Shown here piece by piece: positions 53,489-64,000 of a stretch of 64,000 bases of DNA. Numbering within the stretch: the stretch's first letter is position 1; every line of letters starts with the position of its first letter. The position numbers and the translations under genes were made by a program. Origin of the DNA: Vibrio quintilis (GTDB taxonomy: Bacteria > Pseudomonadota > Gammaproteobacteria > Enterobacterales > Vibrionaceae); the NCBI RefSeq assembly GCF_024529975.1, contig NZ_AP024897.1:62001-126000 (forward strand). The letters run 5' to 3'. The notes under the pieces are model-generated. The model was not told the DNA's origin, ran no database searches, and saw nothing but the letters and a program-made list of their open reading frames with translations.

Positions 53489-55015
53489 ATGCATTGGATA
53501 ACTGAGAATCAACCATTGTTAATTGCTTTTCTGACCGGGGCTTTGAGTGCTTGCGGGCTGACGTGGTTTTGGCTGACGCAGAAGCATCAGATGATGACTT
53601 CACAACTTCGGCAGCAATCGGAAACGCAGCAACAATTAAATGAACAGTTGATCGCGCAGCTGAATCATCAGCTTGACTCATCTCTGGATAATATTCAAGA
53701 GCTTGAGACGCTTCAGGACCGGTCAGCGGTTGAGTCGCGGGCATTGCACGGTCAACTGATGGTTGCCCGGGAAAAGCTGGGACAATATGAAGTCATCAAG
53801 CGGGAACGGGAACAGCTCCTTCACAGGATCAATCAGTTGCAAGAGCAGAATGCTCAGCTGAGCGGAGAAATACGCGAGCAAAGTGCGAGGTATGAGACAC
53901 AACTGAAATCAGGTCAGGAAAAACTTCAGTTGCTGGAACGGGCTGAAGAGCGTTTGAAACAACAATTTGAGAATCTGGCCGGTCAGCTTTTTGAAGAAAA
54001 AACAGCGAAAGTTGATCAGCAAAACCGTCAGAGTCTGGAAGGGTTGCTGAATCCTTTGAAGATACAGCTCGAAGGATTCAAAAAGCAGGTCAATGATAGT
54101 TTTAGTTCAGAAGCAAAAGAAAGGCATACGCTGGTTCATGAGCTGAAGAATTTACAACGGTTGAATGAACAAATGGCAAAAGAAGCTGTGAATCTGACTC
54201 AGGCACTCAAGGGAGATAATAAGCAGCAAGGTAACTGGGGAGAAGTCGTCTTAGCCCGGATTCTGGCCGAATCCGGTTTGAGAGAAGGTCATGAATATCA
54301 GACGCAGACCAGCTTAAATAATGAAGAAGGGAAACGTTATCAGCCTGATGTGATTGTTAATCTTCCGGACAAAAAGCAGGTTGTTATCGATTCAAAAATG
54401 GCTTTGGTCGCTTATGAGCGTTATTTCCATGCTGAGACGGATGAAGACAGAGAGTGCGAAATGTCAGCACATCTGATCGCTATTCGCACTCATATTAAAG
54501 AGCTGGGACGTAAGGATTATCAGAAGTTGGTGGGTGTTCACTCCCTTGATTATGTTCTGATGTTCATTCCCGTTGAGCCCGCTTTTCAGGTTGCCGTTCA
54601 GGCAGATCCTTCGCTGGTGAAAGACGCGATGGAAAGTAACATCATTCTTGTCAGCCCGACGACTTTATTGGTCGCTTTGCGAACGATTGATAATTTATGG
54701 CGCAATGAATATCAGAACCAGAATGCTCAGGTTATCGCGGACAGAGCGGCAAAACTTTATGACAAGCTGCGGTTGTTTGTTGATGATATGGACGGGTTGG
54801 GGCAGGCGCTGGATAAGGCCGGACAAAGTTATCAGGGAGCGATGAAAAAGCTGTCAACGGGGCGCGGTAATGTTATCCGGCAGGCGGAAAGCTTTAAAAC
54901 GTTGGGGGTTGAAGTGAAACGTCCGATTTCGCCAAAGCTGGTGAGTGAAGCGGAGGAGAACCCGGATGAAAATCTGTCAATATTGCACAAAGACATCCCG
55001 GGAGGGATAAAGTAA
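53489..55015 (+). CDS. rmuC: DNA recombination protein RmuC
   Basis: A 508-residue protein with an N-terminal membrane anchor ('LLIAFLTGALSACGLTWFWL'), a long coiled coil (about residues 35-230, rich in Gln/Glu/Leu) and the conserved RmuC nuclease-like domain: 'GNWGEVVLARILAESGLREG', 'YQPDVIVNLPDKKQVVIDSK' and 'VLMFIPVEPAFQVAV'. RmuC limits DNA inversions at short inverted repeats in E. coli. It lies directly upstream of ubiE, an order conserved with E. coli. Confidence 0.94.
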   Translation: MHWITENQPLLIAFLTGALSACGLTWFWLTQKHQMMTSQLRQQSETQQQLNEQLIAQLNHQLDSSLDNIQELETLQDRSAVESRALHGQLMVAREKLGQYEVIKREREQLLHRINQLQEQNAQLSGEIREQSARYETQLKSGQEKLQLLERAEERLKQQFENLAGQLFEEKTAKVDQQNRQSLEGLLNPLKIQLEGFKKQVNDSFSSEAKERHTLVHELKNLQRLNEQMAKEAVNLTQALKGDNKQQGNWGEVVLARILAESGLREGHEYQTQTSLNNEEGKRYQPDVIVNLPDKKQVVIDSKMALVAYERYFHAETDEDRECEMSAHLIAIRTHIKELGRKDYQKLVGVHSLDYVLMFIPVEPAFQVAVQADPSLVKDAMESNIILVSPTTLLVALRTIDNLWRNEYQNQNAQVIADRAAKLYDKLRLFVDDMDGLGQALDKAGQSYQGAMKKLSTGRGNVIRQAESFKTLGVEVKRPISPKLVSEAEENPDENLSILHKDIPGGIK

Positions 55016-55138
55016 ACTAATTCTCAATTTGGTTATCTCAATGATGTTGATGTATTTCATCAGACGGTTGGTTTCAGTGATGTTTATTGAATTGTCTGCG
55101 GTCTTTCATCGAATCAGCATGATTGAAGTATCAGGGAA

Positions 55139-55160
55139 GCAGCCTTTGTTTACAGGCTGC
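55139..55160 (+). other. Hairpin between rmuC and ubiE
   Basis: GCAGCCT/AGGCTGC stem with an eight-base loop, followed by CTGTATTATTT. It could be a weak terminator for rmuC or a leader structure of ubiE, whose start is 27 bp away. Confidence 0.45.
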
Positions 55161-55186
55161 CTGTATTATTTAAGGTAGGTATTGGT

Positions 55187-55954
55187 GTGCAATCAGAAAA
55201 ACTAGACGATATTCAGGAAACCACACATTTTGGTTTCGAAACCGTAGATAAAGATGAAAAAGTACGTAAAGTTGCTCAGGTATTTCATTCGGTTGCGGCA
55301 AAGTATGATGTGATGAACGATTTGATGTCTGGTGGTATCCATCGTTTATGGAAACGGTTTACGATTGATTGTAGTGGTGCGCGTCCCGGACAAAAAATCC
55401 TTGATTTAGGCGGCGGTACCGGAGATCTGACCGCAAAATTTTCCCGGATTGTTGGTGACTCAGGCAAAGTTATTCTGGCGGATATTAATAATTCGATGTT
55501 GTGTGTCGGCCGGGATAAACTGCGGGATAAAGGTTTTGTCGGGAACATTCATTATGTGCAGGCCAATGCTGAAGAGCTGCCTTTCCCGGATGATTATTTT
55601 GACTGTATTACGATCAGTTTTTGTCTGAGAAATGTGACTGATAAAGAGAAAGCCATCCAGTCGATGTATCGGGTATTAAAGCCCGGAGGCCGTTTACTGA
55701 TTTTAGAATTTTCCAAGCCTGTGTTTGAGCCATTGTCAAAAGTGTACGATGCTTATTCGTTTCATATTTTGCCGAAGATGGGGCAACTGATAGCAAACGA
55801 TGCGGATAGTTACCGTTATCTTGCTGAATCTATCCGGATGCACCCGGATCAGGAAACCCTGAAGGGCATGATGGAAACCACAGGGTTTGAGCAGGTGAGT
55901 TATTACAATATGACTGGCGGAATTGTTGCATTACACCGTGGTTATAAATTTTAA
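55187..55954 (+). CDS. ubiE: Ubiquinone/menaquinone C-methyltransferase UbiE
   Basis: A 255-residue SAM-dependent enzyme methylating the quinone ring in both ubiquinone and menaquinone synthesis. Signatures: '[20 protein letters not shown]', '[20 protein letters not shown]', SAM motif '[15 protein letters not shown]', '[15 protein letters not shown]' and '[14 protein letters not shown]'. The start is GTG 55187 with AGGT six bases upstream. It is first in ubiE-ubiJ-ubiB, the conserved order. Confidence 0.96.
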   Translation: MQSEKLDDIQETTHFGFETVDKDEKVRKVAQVFHSVAAKYDVMNDLMSGGIHRLWKRFTIDCSGARPGQKILDLGGGTGDLTAKFSRIVGDSGKVILADINNSMLCVGRDKLRDKGFVGNIHYVQANAEELPFPDDYFDCITISFCLRNVTDKEKAIQSMYRVLKPGGRLLILEFSKPVFEPLSKVYDAYSFHILPKMGQLIANDADSYRYLAESIRMHPDQETLKGMMETTGFEQVSYYNMTGGIVALHRGYKF

Positions 55955-55965
55955 AGGTCTGGTTT

Positions 55966-56595
55966 ATGCCATTTGAATCCTTGATTACTGCGACAATTGA
56001 AACGGTTCTGAACCGTCTGATTCAGGATGATCCAATGTTGGTTCGTCAGGCTGCACGCCTGAAAGGGCAATCAGTGCAAATTCATCTGAAAGAGCTCGAT
56101 CAAACGCTGACATTTGTTTTCAGCCAGCAGGTCGATGTCCTCAATGGTTATGAAGGACAACCGGATTGCTATTTATCTCTGAAGCTGGCTGTTTTACCGC
56201 AGTTAAAGGAGCAGGCTAATATCACCCGGTTGATTAAAGCAGATGAACTGGTTTTGGAAGGCGACATGCGTTTAGCGCAGGGTTTTTCAAAGTTATTAAC
56301 GGAGTGCCAGCCAGATCCTGAAGAATGGCTGTCCCGGTTAACGGGAGATGTTGTTGCACACTCCGTTGTTCGTGGTGTGAAAGATTTAGGATACTTCGTG
56401 CAGGGAGAGTTTAAGCGGCATCAGTCTCATCTGGGGCAGGTATTGACCGAAGAATGGCGTATTGCGCCCGGGCCTCTTGAAGTCGCAGATTTTTGTGATC
56501 AGGTTGATGACGTTCATAGTCAGCTTGCCCGGCTGGAAGCCCGCATTCTGAATGTATCGGATATCATTGACAACCAATTAGCAGATAAACGATGA
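55966..56595 (+). CDS. ubiJ: Ubiquinone biosynthesis accessory factor UbiJ
   Basis: A 209-residue protein with an N-terminal SCP2-type lipid-binding domain (about 15-115, '[20 protein letters not shown]', '[17 protein letters not shown]') and a C-terminal helical part with heptads that pairs with UbiK. It binds hydrophobic ubiquinone intermediates within the soluble Ubi complex. It lies between ubiE (11 bp) and ubiB (4-bp overlap), as in E. coli. Confidence 0.93.
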   Translation: MPFESLITATIETVLNRLIQDDPMLVRQAARLKGQSVQIHLKELDQTLTFVFSQQVDVLNGYEGQPDCYLSLKLAVLPQLKEQANITRLIKADELVLEGDMRLAQGFSKLLTECQPDPEEWLSRLTGDVVAHSVVRGVKDLGYFVQGEFKRHQSHLGQVLTEEWRIAPGPLEVADFCDQVDDVHSQLARLEARILNVSDIIDNQLADKR

Positions 56596-58226
56596 CACCA
56601 ACAGAAATCAGAAGACTTTACCGGATTATTAAAGTTCAGCTTGAGTTTGGGCTGGATGAGTTGCTTCCTCATCACCAGTTATTGAAAGCCCCCATGCTGG
56701 CCAGAAAATCTCTGTTCTGGCTGAAAAACCGTCATCCTGAGAAACCCATAGGCGAACGGTTAAGACTTGCGCTGCAGGCTTTAGGGCCTGTGTGGATTAA
56801 GTTTGGTCAGATGATGTCGACCCGACGGGATTTGTTCCCGCCACATATAGCTGATCAACTGGCATTGCTGCAGGACAAAGTTGACCCGTTTGACGGGGAG
56901 CTTGCCAGACAACAGATCGAGTCCGCTTTAGGCGGACCAATAGAGACCTGGTTTGATGATTTTCAGGTCAGGCCACTGGCATCTGCATCCATTGCGCAGG
57001 TACATACGGCGACGTTAAAGTCATCCGGGCAGGAAGTCGTGATTAAAGTGATTCGTCCGGATATCCAGCCAGTGATAACCGCAGATATTAAGTTGATGTT
57101 CCGCCTTGCCCGGCTGGTTGCGAGGACACTTCCGGAAGCGCGGCGGCTGAAGCCGGTCGAAGTGATCAGGGAGTATGAGAAAACACTCAAAGATGAGTTA
57201 GATCTGCGGCGTGAAGCTGCCAATGCGATTCAACTGCGGCGCAATTTTGAAGGCAGCGAAGAATTATATATTCCGGAAGTGGTTTCAGAGTTGAGTAATC
57301 AGACGGTCATGGTTTCTGAGCGTATTTATGGCATTCAGGTTTCGGATCATGAAGGATTGAACGCAAACGGAACCAACATGCAACTGCTGGCAGAACGTGG
57401 TGTAAGTGTCTTTTTTACCCAGGTATTCAGAGATAGTTTTTTCCATGCTGATATGCACCCCGGTAATGTTTTTGTTTCCCCACGTCATCCGGAAAACCCT
57501 CAATGGATTGGACTCGATTGTGGGATTGTCGGGACACTCAATAAGGAAGACAAGCGCTATCTGGCTGAGAACTTTCTGGCTTTCTTCAACCGGGATTACC
57601 GGCGCGTTGCTGAACTACATGTTGAGTCAGGTTGGGTTCCTTTCGATACGAATATTGATGAGTTTGAAAGTGCGATTCGGGTTGTGTGTGAACCTATTTT
57701 TGCCAAGCCACTGTGTGAAATTTCATTTGGCCATGTGTTACTTAACCTTTTCAATACTGCCCGGCGGTTTCACATGGAAGTTCAGCCGCAGTTAGTTTTA
57801 TTACAGAAGACTTTACTGTATGTTGAAGGTCTTGGCCGGCAATTGTATCCACAACTGGATTTATGGAAAACGGCGAAGCCTTTTCTTGAACAGTGGATGA
57901 GACAACAGGTTGGCCCGGAAGCGATTGTGCGCTCCATCCGTGAGAAGGCTCCTTACTGGGCTGAGAAACTACCTGAGTTTCCGGAGCTGGTATACGAAAG
58001 TCTGAAACAGGGACGGGTAATGAATCAGCGGGTCGATCTGATGTACCAGAATTATCGCCAGGTGAAACGGGAACATGGAACGGGGAAGTTTTTCCTTGGT
58101 GTTGGTGCTACATTAATGATTTGCTCCGCAATTTTTGCAGTAAATGATCATGTTGATATTTCTATAAGCACTTTGATTGGTGGTAGTATCAGTTGGGTGT
58201 GTAGCTGGGTGCTTTATCGTCGATAA
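56592..58226 (+). CDS. ubiB: Atypical kinase-like protein UbiB
   Basis: A 544-residue member of the ABC1/ADCK family, needed for ubiquinone synthesis and thought to use ATP to extract intermediates from the membrane. The KxGQ extension is visible as '[19 protein letters not shown]', the Ala-rich loop as '[13 protein letters not shown]', the catalytic Lys in 'VVIKVIRP', and the metal-binding '[12 protein letters not shown]' and 'GLDCGIVG'. Two C-terminal membrane helices ('[12 protein letters not shown]', '[15 protein letters not shown]') anchor it. Confidence 0.95.
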   Translation: MTPTEIRRLYRIIKVQLEFGLDELLPHHQLLKAPMLARKSLFWLKNRHPEKPIGERLRLALQALGPVWIKFGQMMSTRRDLFPPHIADQLALLQDKVDPFDGELARQQIESALGGPIETWFDDFQVRPLASASIAQVHTATLKSSGQEVVIKVIRPDIQPVITADIKLMFRLARLVARTLPEARRLKPVEVIREYEKTLKDELDLRREAANAIQLRRNFEGSEELYIPEVVSELSNQTVMVSERIYGIQVSDHEGLNANGTNMQLLAERGVSVFFTQVFRDSFFHADMHPGNVFVSPRHPENPQWIGLDCGIVGTLNKEDKRYLAENFLAFFNRDYRRVAELHVESGWVPFDTNIDEFESAIRVVCEPIFAKPLCEISFGHVLLNLFNTARRFHMEVQPQLVLLQKTLLYVEGLGRQLYPQLDLWKTAKPFLEQWMRQQVGPEAIVRSIREKAPYWAEKLPEFPELVYESLKQGRVMNQRVDLMYQNYRQVKREHGTGKFFLGVGATLMICSAIFAVNDHVDISISTLIGGSISWVCSWVLYRR

Positions 58227-58281
58227 ATCCGGTACACCGCTATTATAAATAGAAATATAAATTCAAAAGGAGAGTAAAGAT

Positions 58282-58524
58282 ATGGGTGGAATTAGTGTCT
58301 GGCAATTACTGATTGTTGCCGTGATCGTTGTTTTACTGTTTGGGACAAAGAAACTCCGCGGTATGGGAAGTGACTTGGGTGGTGCTGTGAAAGGCTTTAA
58401 GAAAGCTATAGCTGATGAAGATCCGGATAAACTGAAGCAGGAAGAGAAGTCTGGCGACGATGAACTTCAGTCCGGTCAGCCTCTGAGCCATCAAAAGGAA
58501 CAGACTCACCAGGATAAAGAGTAG
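58282..58524 (+). CDS. tatA: Twin-arginine translocase subunit TatA
   Basis: An 80-residue protein with the short membrane helix '[19 protein letters not shown]', the hinge FGTKKL, an amphipathic helix ('[19 protein letters not shown]') and an acidic, disordered tail. TatA oligomers form the size-variable channel for folded proteins carrying twin-arginine signals. It starts the tatABC operon behind AAAGGAGAG and directly follows ubiB. Confidence 0.95.
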   Translation: MGGISVWQLLIVAVIVVLLFGTKKLRGMGSDLGGAVKGFKKAIADEDPDKLKQEEKSGDDELQSGQPLSHQKEQTHQDKE

Positions 58525-58533
58525 GGCCTTATC

Positions 58534-58893
58534 GTGTTTGATATCGGTTTTTGGGAGCTGGTATTAATTTTCGTTGTTGCTTTGGTTGTCTTAGGGCCTG
58601 AGCGGATGCCATCTGCGATTCGCTCTGTCGGCCGTTTTGTCCGTACAGCGAGACAAATGGCCAATAGTGTGAAAGATGAACTGAACCGTGAGCTTGAGCT
58701 GAATCAGATCCAGGAAGATTTGCGTAATGCTGAACAGACAATCAAGAAGAAAGCTTCGGAATTTGAGTCTTCTGTTGATCAGGTTAAAGAGACTGTGAAT
58801 GATGCAGTTGAACGTGAAAACGCTGCTTTAGTACCTGATTCAGAAAATTTGTCTGACGCATCAACAGCAACGGAAAAAAAGCCGGAATCTTAA
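58534..58893 (+). CDS. tatB: Twin-arginine translocase subunit TatB
   Basis: A 119-residue protein beginning 'MFDIGFWELVLIFVVALVVL' followed by 'GPERMP', the TatB hinge (Glu before the membrane helix distinguishes it from TatA). An amphipathic and coiled segment and a Ser/Glu-rich tail follow. With TatC it forms the signal-peptide receptor. The start is GTG 58534; TAGGG lies at normal distance. Confidence 0.94.
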   Translation: MFDIGFWELVLIFVVALVVLGPERMPSAIRSVGRFVRTARQMANSVKDELNRELELNQIQEDLRNAEQTIKKKASEFESSVDQVKETVNDAVERENAALVPDSENLSDASTATEKKPES

Positions 58894-58960
58894 GTATAAA
58901 ATAGTTCTCAGAATAGTGAGTTATTGACTGTTTTGATTGCTGTCAGGAGTCATCGTTATT

Positions 58961-59704
58961 ATGTCATCCGCAGAACAGACTCAACCTCTAATCAGTCATC
59001 TGCTTGAGCTTCGTGATCGTCTTTTGCGAAGCTTGGGTGCGGTGTTAGTCATTTTCATCGCACTGGTTTATTTTTCAAGTTATATCTATGAATTTGTTTC
59101 CAGACCTTTAATTGACAGGTTACCCCAGGGAGCAACCATGATAGCGACAGATGTCGCGTCTCCTTTTCTTACGCCACTGAAACTGACTTTAATTGTGTCG
59201 GTATTCCTTGCCGTACCGTTTATTCTGTACCAGTTATGGGCATTTGTTGCGCCGGGATTATATCAGCGTGAGCGCCGCCTCGTCATGCCACTGATGTTTT
59301 CCAGTACGTTACTGTTTTACTGTGGTGTGGCGTTTGCTTACTATGTCGTCTTTCCCCTGATTTTTGGTTTCTTCACCGCAATCTCTTTGGGGGGCGTGGA
59401 ATATGCGACGGATATTTCCAGTTATCTGGATTTTGTTCTGGCAATCTTTCTGGCTTTTGGGATTGCGTTTGAAGTACCGGTTGCCATTATTTTATTGTGC
59501 TGGACAGGTGCGACTTCACCAGAAAGTTTACGGACAAAACGGCCTTACATTATTGTTAGTGTTTTTGTCGTGGGGATGTTCCTGACACCTCCGGATATTT
59601 TTTCTCAGACGCTGTTGGCTATTCCGATGTGTTTGTTGTTTGAGGTCGGTATCTTTTTTGCCCGCTTTTACACCAGACGTGAGACGGAAAACGACACAGT
59701 TTAA
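58961..59704 (+). CDS. tatC: Twin-arginine translocase subunit TatC
   Basis: A 247-residue six-helix membrane protein. N-terminal '[20 protein letters not shown]' carries the signal-binding Glu (HLLELR); '[20 protein letters not shown]' and '[20 protein letters not shown]' are typical later segments. It is the core receptor of the Tat pathway. ATG 58961 is used; CAGGAG lies 11 bases upstream, a little far, and an in-frame upstream start is possible but gives a non-homologous extension. Confidence 0.95.
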   Translation: MSSAEQTQPLISHLLELRDRLLRSLGAVLVIFIALVYFSSYIYEFVSRPLIDRLPQGATMIATDVASPFLTPLKLTLIVSVFLAVPFILYQLWAFVAPGLYQRERRLVMPLMFSSTLLFYCGVAFAYYVVFPLIFGFFTAISLGGVEYATDISSYLDFVLAIFLAFGIAFEVPVAIILLCWTGATSPESLRTKRPYIIVSVFVVGMFLTPPDIFSQTLLAIPMCLLFEVGIFFARFYTRRETENDTV

Positions 59705-59758
59705 GTGATTGAAACGGTATCGCTTTGGGAAAAGGAAACAGGAAGCTGCTGTCAGGCT

Positions 59759-60526
59759 TTATTTGCTGAGCCTGAACAGCGTTTCTGCATTATGTGTTGT
59801 GAGACGGTCAACTTCTTCTGGTGTGCATGCTTTTAGTACTGCGATGCGTTCTGCGACCAGTTGCGTGTAGGCGGGTTCATTACGCTTACCGCGGTGTGGT
59901 ACCGGTGCCAGGTAAGGGCAGTCCGTTTCCAGAATGATATGGTTCAGATCGAGGTGTGGCACAACTTTATCCATTCCGCCATTCTTAAATGTTGTCACGC
60001 CTCCGAGGCCAAGATGAAACCCTAAATCCGTGATTTGTTGCGCTTCATCAAGCGTTCCGCCAAAGCAGTGAAAAACGCCCTGAAGCGAACCATCCTGCTC
60101 TTTTTGTAGTAATGCCAGTGTTTCCTGAATTGAATCTCTGGTATGGATAACAACCGGACGTTGTTTATTTTTTGCCAGCCGGAGTTGAGTAATAAACGCA
60201 ATTTCCTGCTCTTTTTTATAGGTTTGATCCCAGTAAAGGTCGATACCGATTTCACCTACAGCGATAAAGTCACGTTGTTCAAACCAGTGTTCTATGGTTT
60301 TCAGATTCTGTTGGTAATTGTCATCGACATGACACGGATGAAGTCCCATCATGGCGTAGCAGATATCCGGATATGATGATTCAGTTGCAAGCATCGGGGT
60401 AATGGAGTCCGGATCAATGTTTGGCATCAGGATTTTTTCAATGCCTGACAGGCGCGCCCTCTGAATCACGTCATCGCGATCCTGATCAAATTCTCTGGCG
60501 TAAATGTGAGCATGTGTGTCAATCAT
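59759..60526 (-). CDS. tatD: TatD-family metal-dependent hydrolase
   Basis: A 255-residue TIM-barrel hydrolase. The metal ligands of the family are visible: 'MIDTHAHIYA' (HxH), 'AVGEIGIDLYW' (Glu), 'RPVVIHTRDS' (His), 'GVFHCFGG' (His) and 'ILETDCPYLAPVPHRGKRNE' (Asp). TatD proteins have 3'-5' nuclease activity in quality control of DNA; they are not required for Tat export despite the name. Here it is convergent with tatC rather than in the operon. Confidence 0.9.
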   Translation of the reverse strand: MIDTHAHIYAREFDQDRDDVIQRARLSGIEKILMPNIDPDSITPMLATESSYPDICYAMMGLHPCHVDDNYQQNLKTIEHWFEQRDFIAVGEIGIDLYWDQTYKKEQEIAFITQLRLAKNKQRPVVIHTRDSIQETLALLQKEQDGSLQGVFHCFGGTLDEAQQITDLGFHLGLGGVTTFKNGGMDKVVPHLDLNHIILETDCPYLAPVPHRGKRNEPAYTQLVAERIAVLKACTPEEVDRLTTHNAETLFRLSK

Positions 60527-60718
60527 AGTGAAATTTGATAGTTCTGATTCGTGAGGCTCAGTATACCGGAATATCCCGAGAATATAGAGTCCGGCAGAGG
60601 AAATGAAGATTTTTCATGGCAGAGAATAAACGGAGTGATATGATTTTATGCACTCAGAGATATTTTCTGAATTCGCTTTGGCTTTCAAAGTGATACAAAT
60701 GATGATGTTTCGAAGTAA

Positions 60719-61783
<1,065 letters not shown>

Positions 61784-61805
61784 TGATATTAATTCTTATT
61801 TGCAC

Positions 61806-61837
61806 TTGACTCTCAAGTGAGAATGGTTATTATTAAC
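61806..61837 (+). promoter_or_regulatory. ryhB promoter with overlapping Fur box
   Basis: -35 TTGACT (61806-61811), 16-bp spacer, -10 TATTAT (61828-61833). GAGAATGGTTATTATTAAC at 61819-61837 agrees with the Fur consensus at about 14 of 19 positions and covers the -10, the expected layout for iron-repressed ryhB. Confidence 0.8.
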
Positions 61838-61839
61838 CT

Positions 61840-62020
61840 CGTCATAGGGGATGCACTTGCTGTTCTGTATGTTGATACAGTTTGGCATATTCATTCTTTT
61901 TGGCACGACATTGCTCACATTGCTTCCAGTGTAATTTATAGCTTTACAGGAAAGCGATTTGTCACATAAATCTCTTTCTTTCTTATGCTAGGCGATATTC
62001 ATATTTGAATATCGCTTTTT
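61840..62020 (+). ncRNA. ryhB: Iron-responsive small RNA RyhB
   Basis: The stretch at 61902-61930 contains the conserved RyhB core, including CACGACATTGCTCACATTG followed by CTTCCAG, that pairs with mRNAs of iron-using proteins. The start near 61840 is inferred from the promoter; a perfect 10-bp terminator stem GCGATATTCA/TGAATATCGC (61992-62015) with a T-run to 62020 sets the end, giving about 180 nt, roughly double the E. coli length and closer to the longer Vibrio form. Its location between hemB and polA also fits Vibrio cholerae. Under iron limitation Fur repression is lifted and RyhB, with Hfq, lowers these messages. Confidence 0.9.
61992..62020 (+). terminator. Terminator of ryhB
   Basis: Stem GCGATATTCA/TGAATATCGC with loop TATT, followed by TTTTT. 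Confidence 0.92.
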
Positions 62021-62352
62021 CTTTATTGGTATATATAAAAAGTCACCCATTGTACAAAAGCTATACTTTTCCACAGCAGTTGATCACGAAAGGATCATTG
62101 TTATTTGCACAGATCTTTTTATTTTTTGTTTTTAATCATAAGCTTAGGTTCATTTTCGTTTCATCTTTCTTCTCTTTTGTTCAAAGTTAAAAAAAAGTAT
62201 AAACAGACTTATCCACAATCGACTGCTTCTGTGACGAGTGGTTATTCTGCCCATTTTTTCCAAAAGTAATTCAGAGCGTAGAATCCTGAGGGCAGAAGTG
62301 GCATTCTAATGCCTGCTTGTGATTCCCGACCAAATTTGGATACCAACATACT
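62021..62352. other. Region between ryhB and polA with DnaA-box-like sites
   Basis: This 332-bp stretch contains a perfect DnaA box TTATCCACA at 62209-62217 and a weaker TTTTCCACA at 62067-62075, and presumably the polA promoter. A 61-codon frame (62005-62190) overlaps the ryhB terminator and has no ribosome site, so it is not called. Confidence 0.5.
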
Positions 62353-64000
62353 ATGGCTCAAATTCCTGATAATCCTCTCATTCTTATTGATGGCTCATCT
62401 TATCTCTATCGTGCGTTCCATGCTTATCCTGAAACAATGAGTAACGGTAAGATTCAGACCAATGCAATCTATGGTGTTGTGAACATGATTCGCAGCATGT
62501 TACGACAGTACCCATCAGATCGGATTGCTGTCATTTTTGATGCGAAAGGAAAAACTTTCCGGGATGATATGTATCCGGAATATAAAGCCCATCGCCCACC
62601 AATGCCGGATGAGCTGCGTAGCCAAATCGAGCCGTTACATAAAATAATTCGTTCTATGGGATTGCCCTTACTGGCGATTGAAGGTGTGGAAGCTGATGAT
62701 GTCATCGGAACCATTTCGACTCAGGCTTCGCAGGCTGGTATTCCTGTTTTGATCAGTACCGGTGATAAAGACATGGCTCAGCTTGTGAATGATAAGGTGA
62801 CTTTGATCAATACGATGACAAACGTCATTCTGGATCGTGAAGGTGTGATTGAAAAATTCGGTATACCGCCGGAACTGATTATTGATTATCTGTCGCTAAT
62901 GGGAGATAAGGTCGATAATATTCCCGGTGTCCCGGGCGTTGGAGAAAAAACAGCGAAAGCATTACTTCAGGGCATTGGAGGGCTTGATGCGCTGTATCAA
63001 AACCTTGATAAAATCTCTGATCTGACTTTCCGTGGTTCGAAAAGCATGGCGAAGAAGTTGGAAGAACACAAAGATGATGCGCTGCTTTCATATCAGCTGG
63101 CAACAATTAAACTGGATGTGGCACTGGACGAAACGCCGGAATCTCTGGTGAAACAAGACCCGGATAAAGACAACCTGACAGAGATGTATAGTCAGCTGGC
63201 ATTTAAGTCATGGCTGAATGAGCTGACAGAGGGCGGAGAAAGTACCGGATCTGTTTCATCATCCGGGAAAGCTCAGGATGGTTCGTCATCTCAGGTGAAT
63301 ACATCTGCCGTAAAAATTGATCAGGATGGTTACCAGACGATTCTGGATGAAGCGACTTTTTTGTCCTGGCTGGATAAGTTGAAAGCAGCATCTCTGTTTG
63401 CGTTTGATACTGAAACGGATGGTCTTGATTATATGACTGCCAATCTGGTCGGGTTATCTTTTGCAATCAAAGAGGGGGAAGCCGCTTATGTTCCCGTTGC
63501 GCACGATTATCTGGATGCGCCTCAGCAACTGAGCCGGGAGTGGGTATTAGACAAGCTGAAACCGCTCCTTGAAGATGAGAATCTGGCAAAAGTCGGGCAA
63601 AATCTGAAATTTGATATGAGTATTCTGGCTCGTTATGACATCGAACTGCGCGGGATACGTCACGATACTATGTTGGCCTCTTACGTTTACGATAGTGTCG
63701 GCGGGCGCCACGATATGGATAGTCTGGCATTACGTTTTCTGCAACATCAATGTATTTCGTTTGAACAGATTGCCGGTAAAGGCAAAAACCAACTGACATT
63801 TAATCAGATTGATCTGGAACAGGCGGGAGTTTATGCCGCTGAAGATGCTGATATTACATTACGGTTGCATAATCGTTTAATTGAAAGTATTGAAGCCAAC
63901 CAGAAGCTGCAGACCATTTATGACGAAATCGAAGTGCCTTTAGTTCCGGTATTGTCACGTATGGAAAGAACCGGTGTACTGATTGACGATTCATTACTCC
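62353..64000 (+). CDS. polA: DNA polymerase I, N-terminal part (runs off the window)
   Basis: ATG 62353 ([20 protein letters not shown]) opens a frame that continues to the window end, covering 549 codons. The 5'-3' exonuclease domain spans about residues 1-290 ('[20 protein letters not shown]', 'VEADDVIGT', '[11 protein letters not shown]'). The 3'-5' proofreading domain begins near 335 with intact catalytic Asp352 and Glu354 in '[12 protein letters not shown]', and '[20 protein letters not shown]' follows. The polymerase domain is only just reached. Pol I matures Okazaki fragments and fills repair gaps. Confidence 0.97.
   Translation, partial: MAQIPDNPLILIDGSSYLYRAFHAYPETMSNGKIQTNAIYGVVNMIRSMLRQYPSDRIAVIFDAKGKTFRDDMYPEYKAHRPPMPDELRSQIEPLHKIIRSMGLPLLAIEGVEADDVIGTISTQASQAGIPVLISTGDKDMAQLVNDKVTLINTMTNVILDREGVIEKFGIPPELIIDYLSLMGDKVDNIPGVPGVGEKTAKALLQGIGGLDALYQNLDKISDLTFRGSKSMAKKLEEHKDDALLSYQLATIKLDVALDETPESLVKQDPDKDNLTEMYSQLAFKSWLNELTEGGESTGSVSSSGKAQDGSSSQVNTSAVKIDQDGYQTILDEATFLSWLDKLKAASLFAFDTETDGLDYMTANLVGLSFAIKEGEAAYVPVAHDYLDAPQQLSREWVLDKLKPLLEDENLAKVGQNLKFDMSILARYDIELRGIRHDTMLASYVYDSVGGRHDMDSLALRFLQHQCISFEQIAGKGKNQLTFNQIDLEQAGVYAAEDADITLRLHNRLIESIEANQKLQTIYDEIEVPLVPVLSRMERTGVLIDDSLL

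Noticed and set aside
62005..62190. 61-codon frame downstream of ryhB
   Set aside because: It starts inside the ryhB terminator hairpin, has no ribosome-binding site and a composition typical of random AT-rich DNA.

Overview
The window is chromosomal DNA from a gammaproteobacterium, almost certainly a Vibrio. The gene orders ilvY-ilvC-ubiK-vexB-vexA-rep, ubiE-ubiJ-ubiB-tatABC and hemB-ryhB-polA, the form of the housekeeping proteins and the ectoine operon all fit Vibrionaceae. Two cellulases, a pectinesterase and an Hrp-type secreted protein suggest a plant- or detritus-associated species rather than a classical human pathogen; that ecological reading is inference.

Layout. 1-12.5 kb: a nearly complete tad (Flp pilus) operon, all on the + strand: the 3' end of the pilin gene, prepilin peptidase, an extra AAA+ ATPase, RcpC and the RcpA secretin, a lipoprotein, three TadE/TadG-like pseudopilins, TadZ, TadA, TadB, TadC and TadD. 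12.5-23 kb: tusA, the ilvY/ilvC divergent pair, ubiK, the vexAB RND efflux pair with an unassigned operator-like palindrome, and rep. 23-23.7 kb: five tRNA genes (Arg, His, Pro, His, Pro) and a decayed tRNA-Pro fragment. 23.9-33.5 kb: a SPOR-domain protein, ohrR-ohr, ectABC, gor, rlmJ and prlC. 33.5-38.4 kb: a PAP2-type phosphatase lipoprotein and uvrD with an SOS box.

38.4-51.5 kb is the accessory part: two GH5 cellulases with nearly identical catalytic domains, a small membrane protein, a large HrpK/NolX-like putative type III translocon protein, a Sel1-repeat protein, an EamA transporter and a multidomain pectinesterase. The HrpK/NolX-like gene has a complete match to the hrp-box promoter of plant-pathogen type III systems (GGAACC-N15-CCACATA) 56 bp upstream of its start. 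That is the most surprising signal in the window, because no type III apparatus gene and no HrpL gene is present here.

51.5-64 kb returns to core genome: an M3 peptidase, rmuC, ubiE-ubiJ-ubiB, tatABC, tatD, hemB, the Fur-regulated small RNA RyhB (recognised by its conserved core) and the first 549 codons of polA. No insertion sequence, integrase, phage gene or CRISPR array was seen. All readings are by eye; no database search or structure prediction was run.
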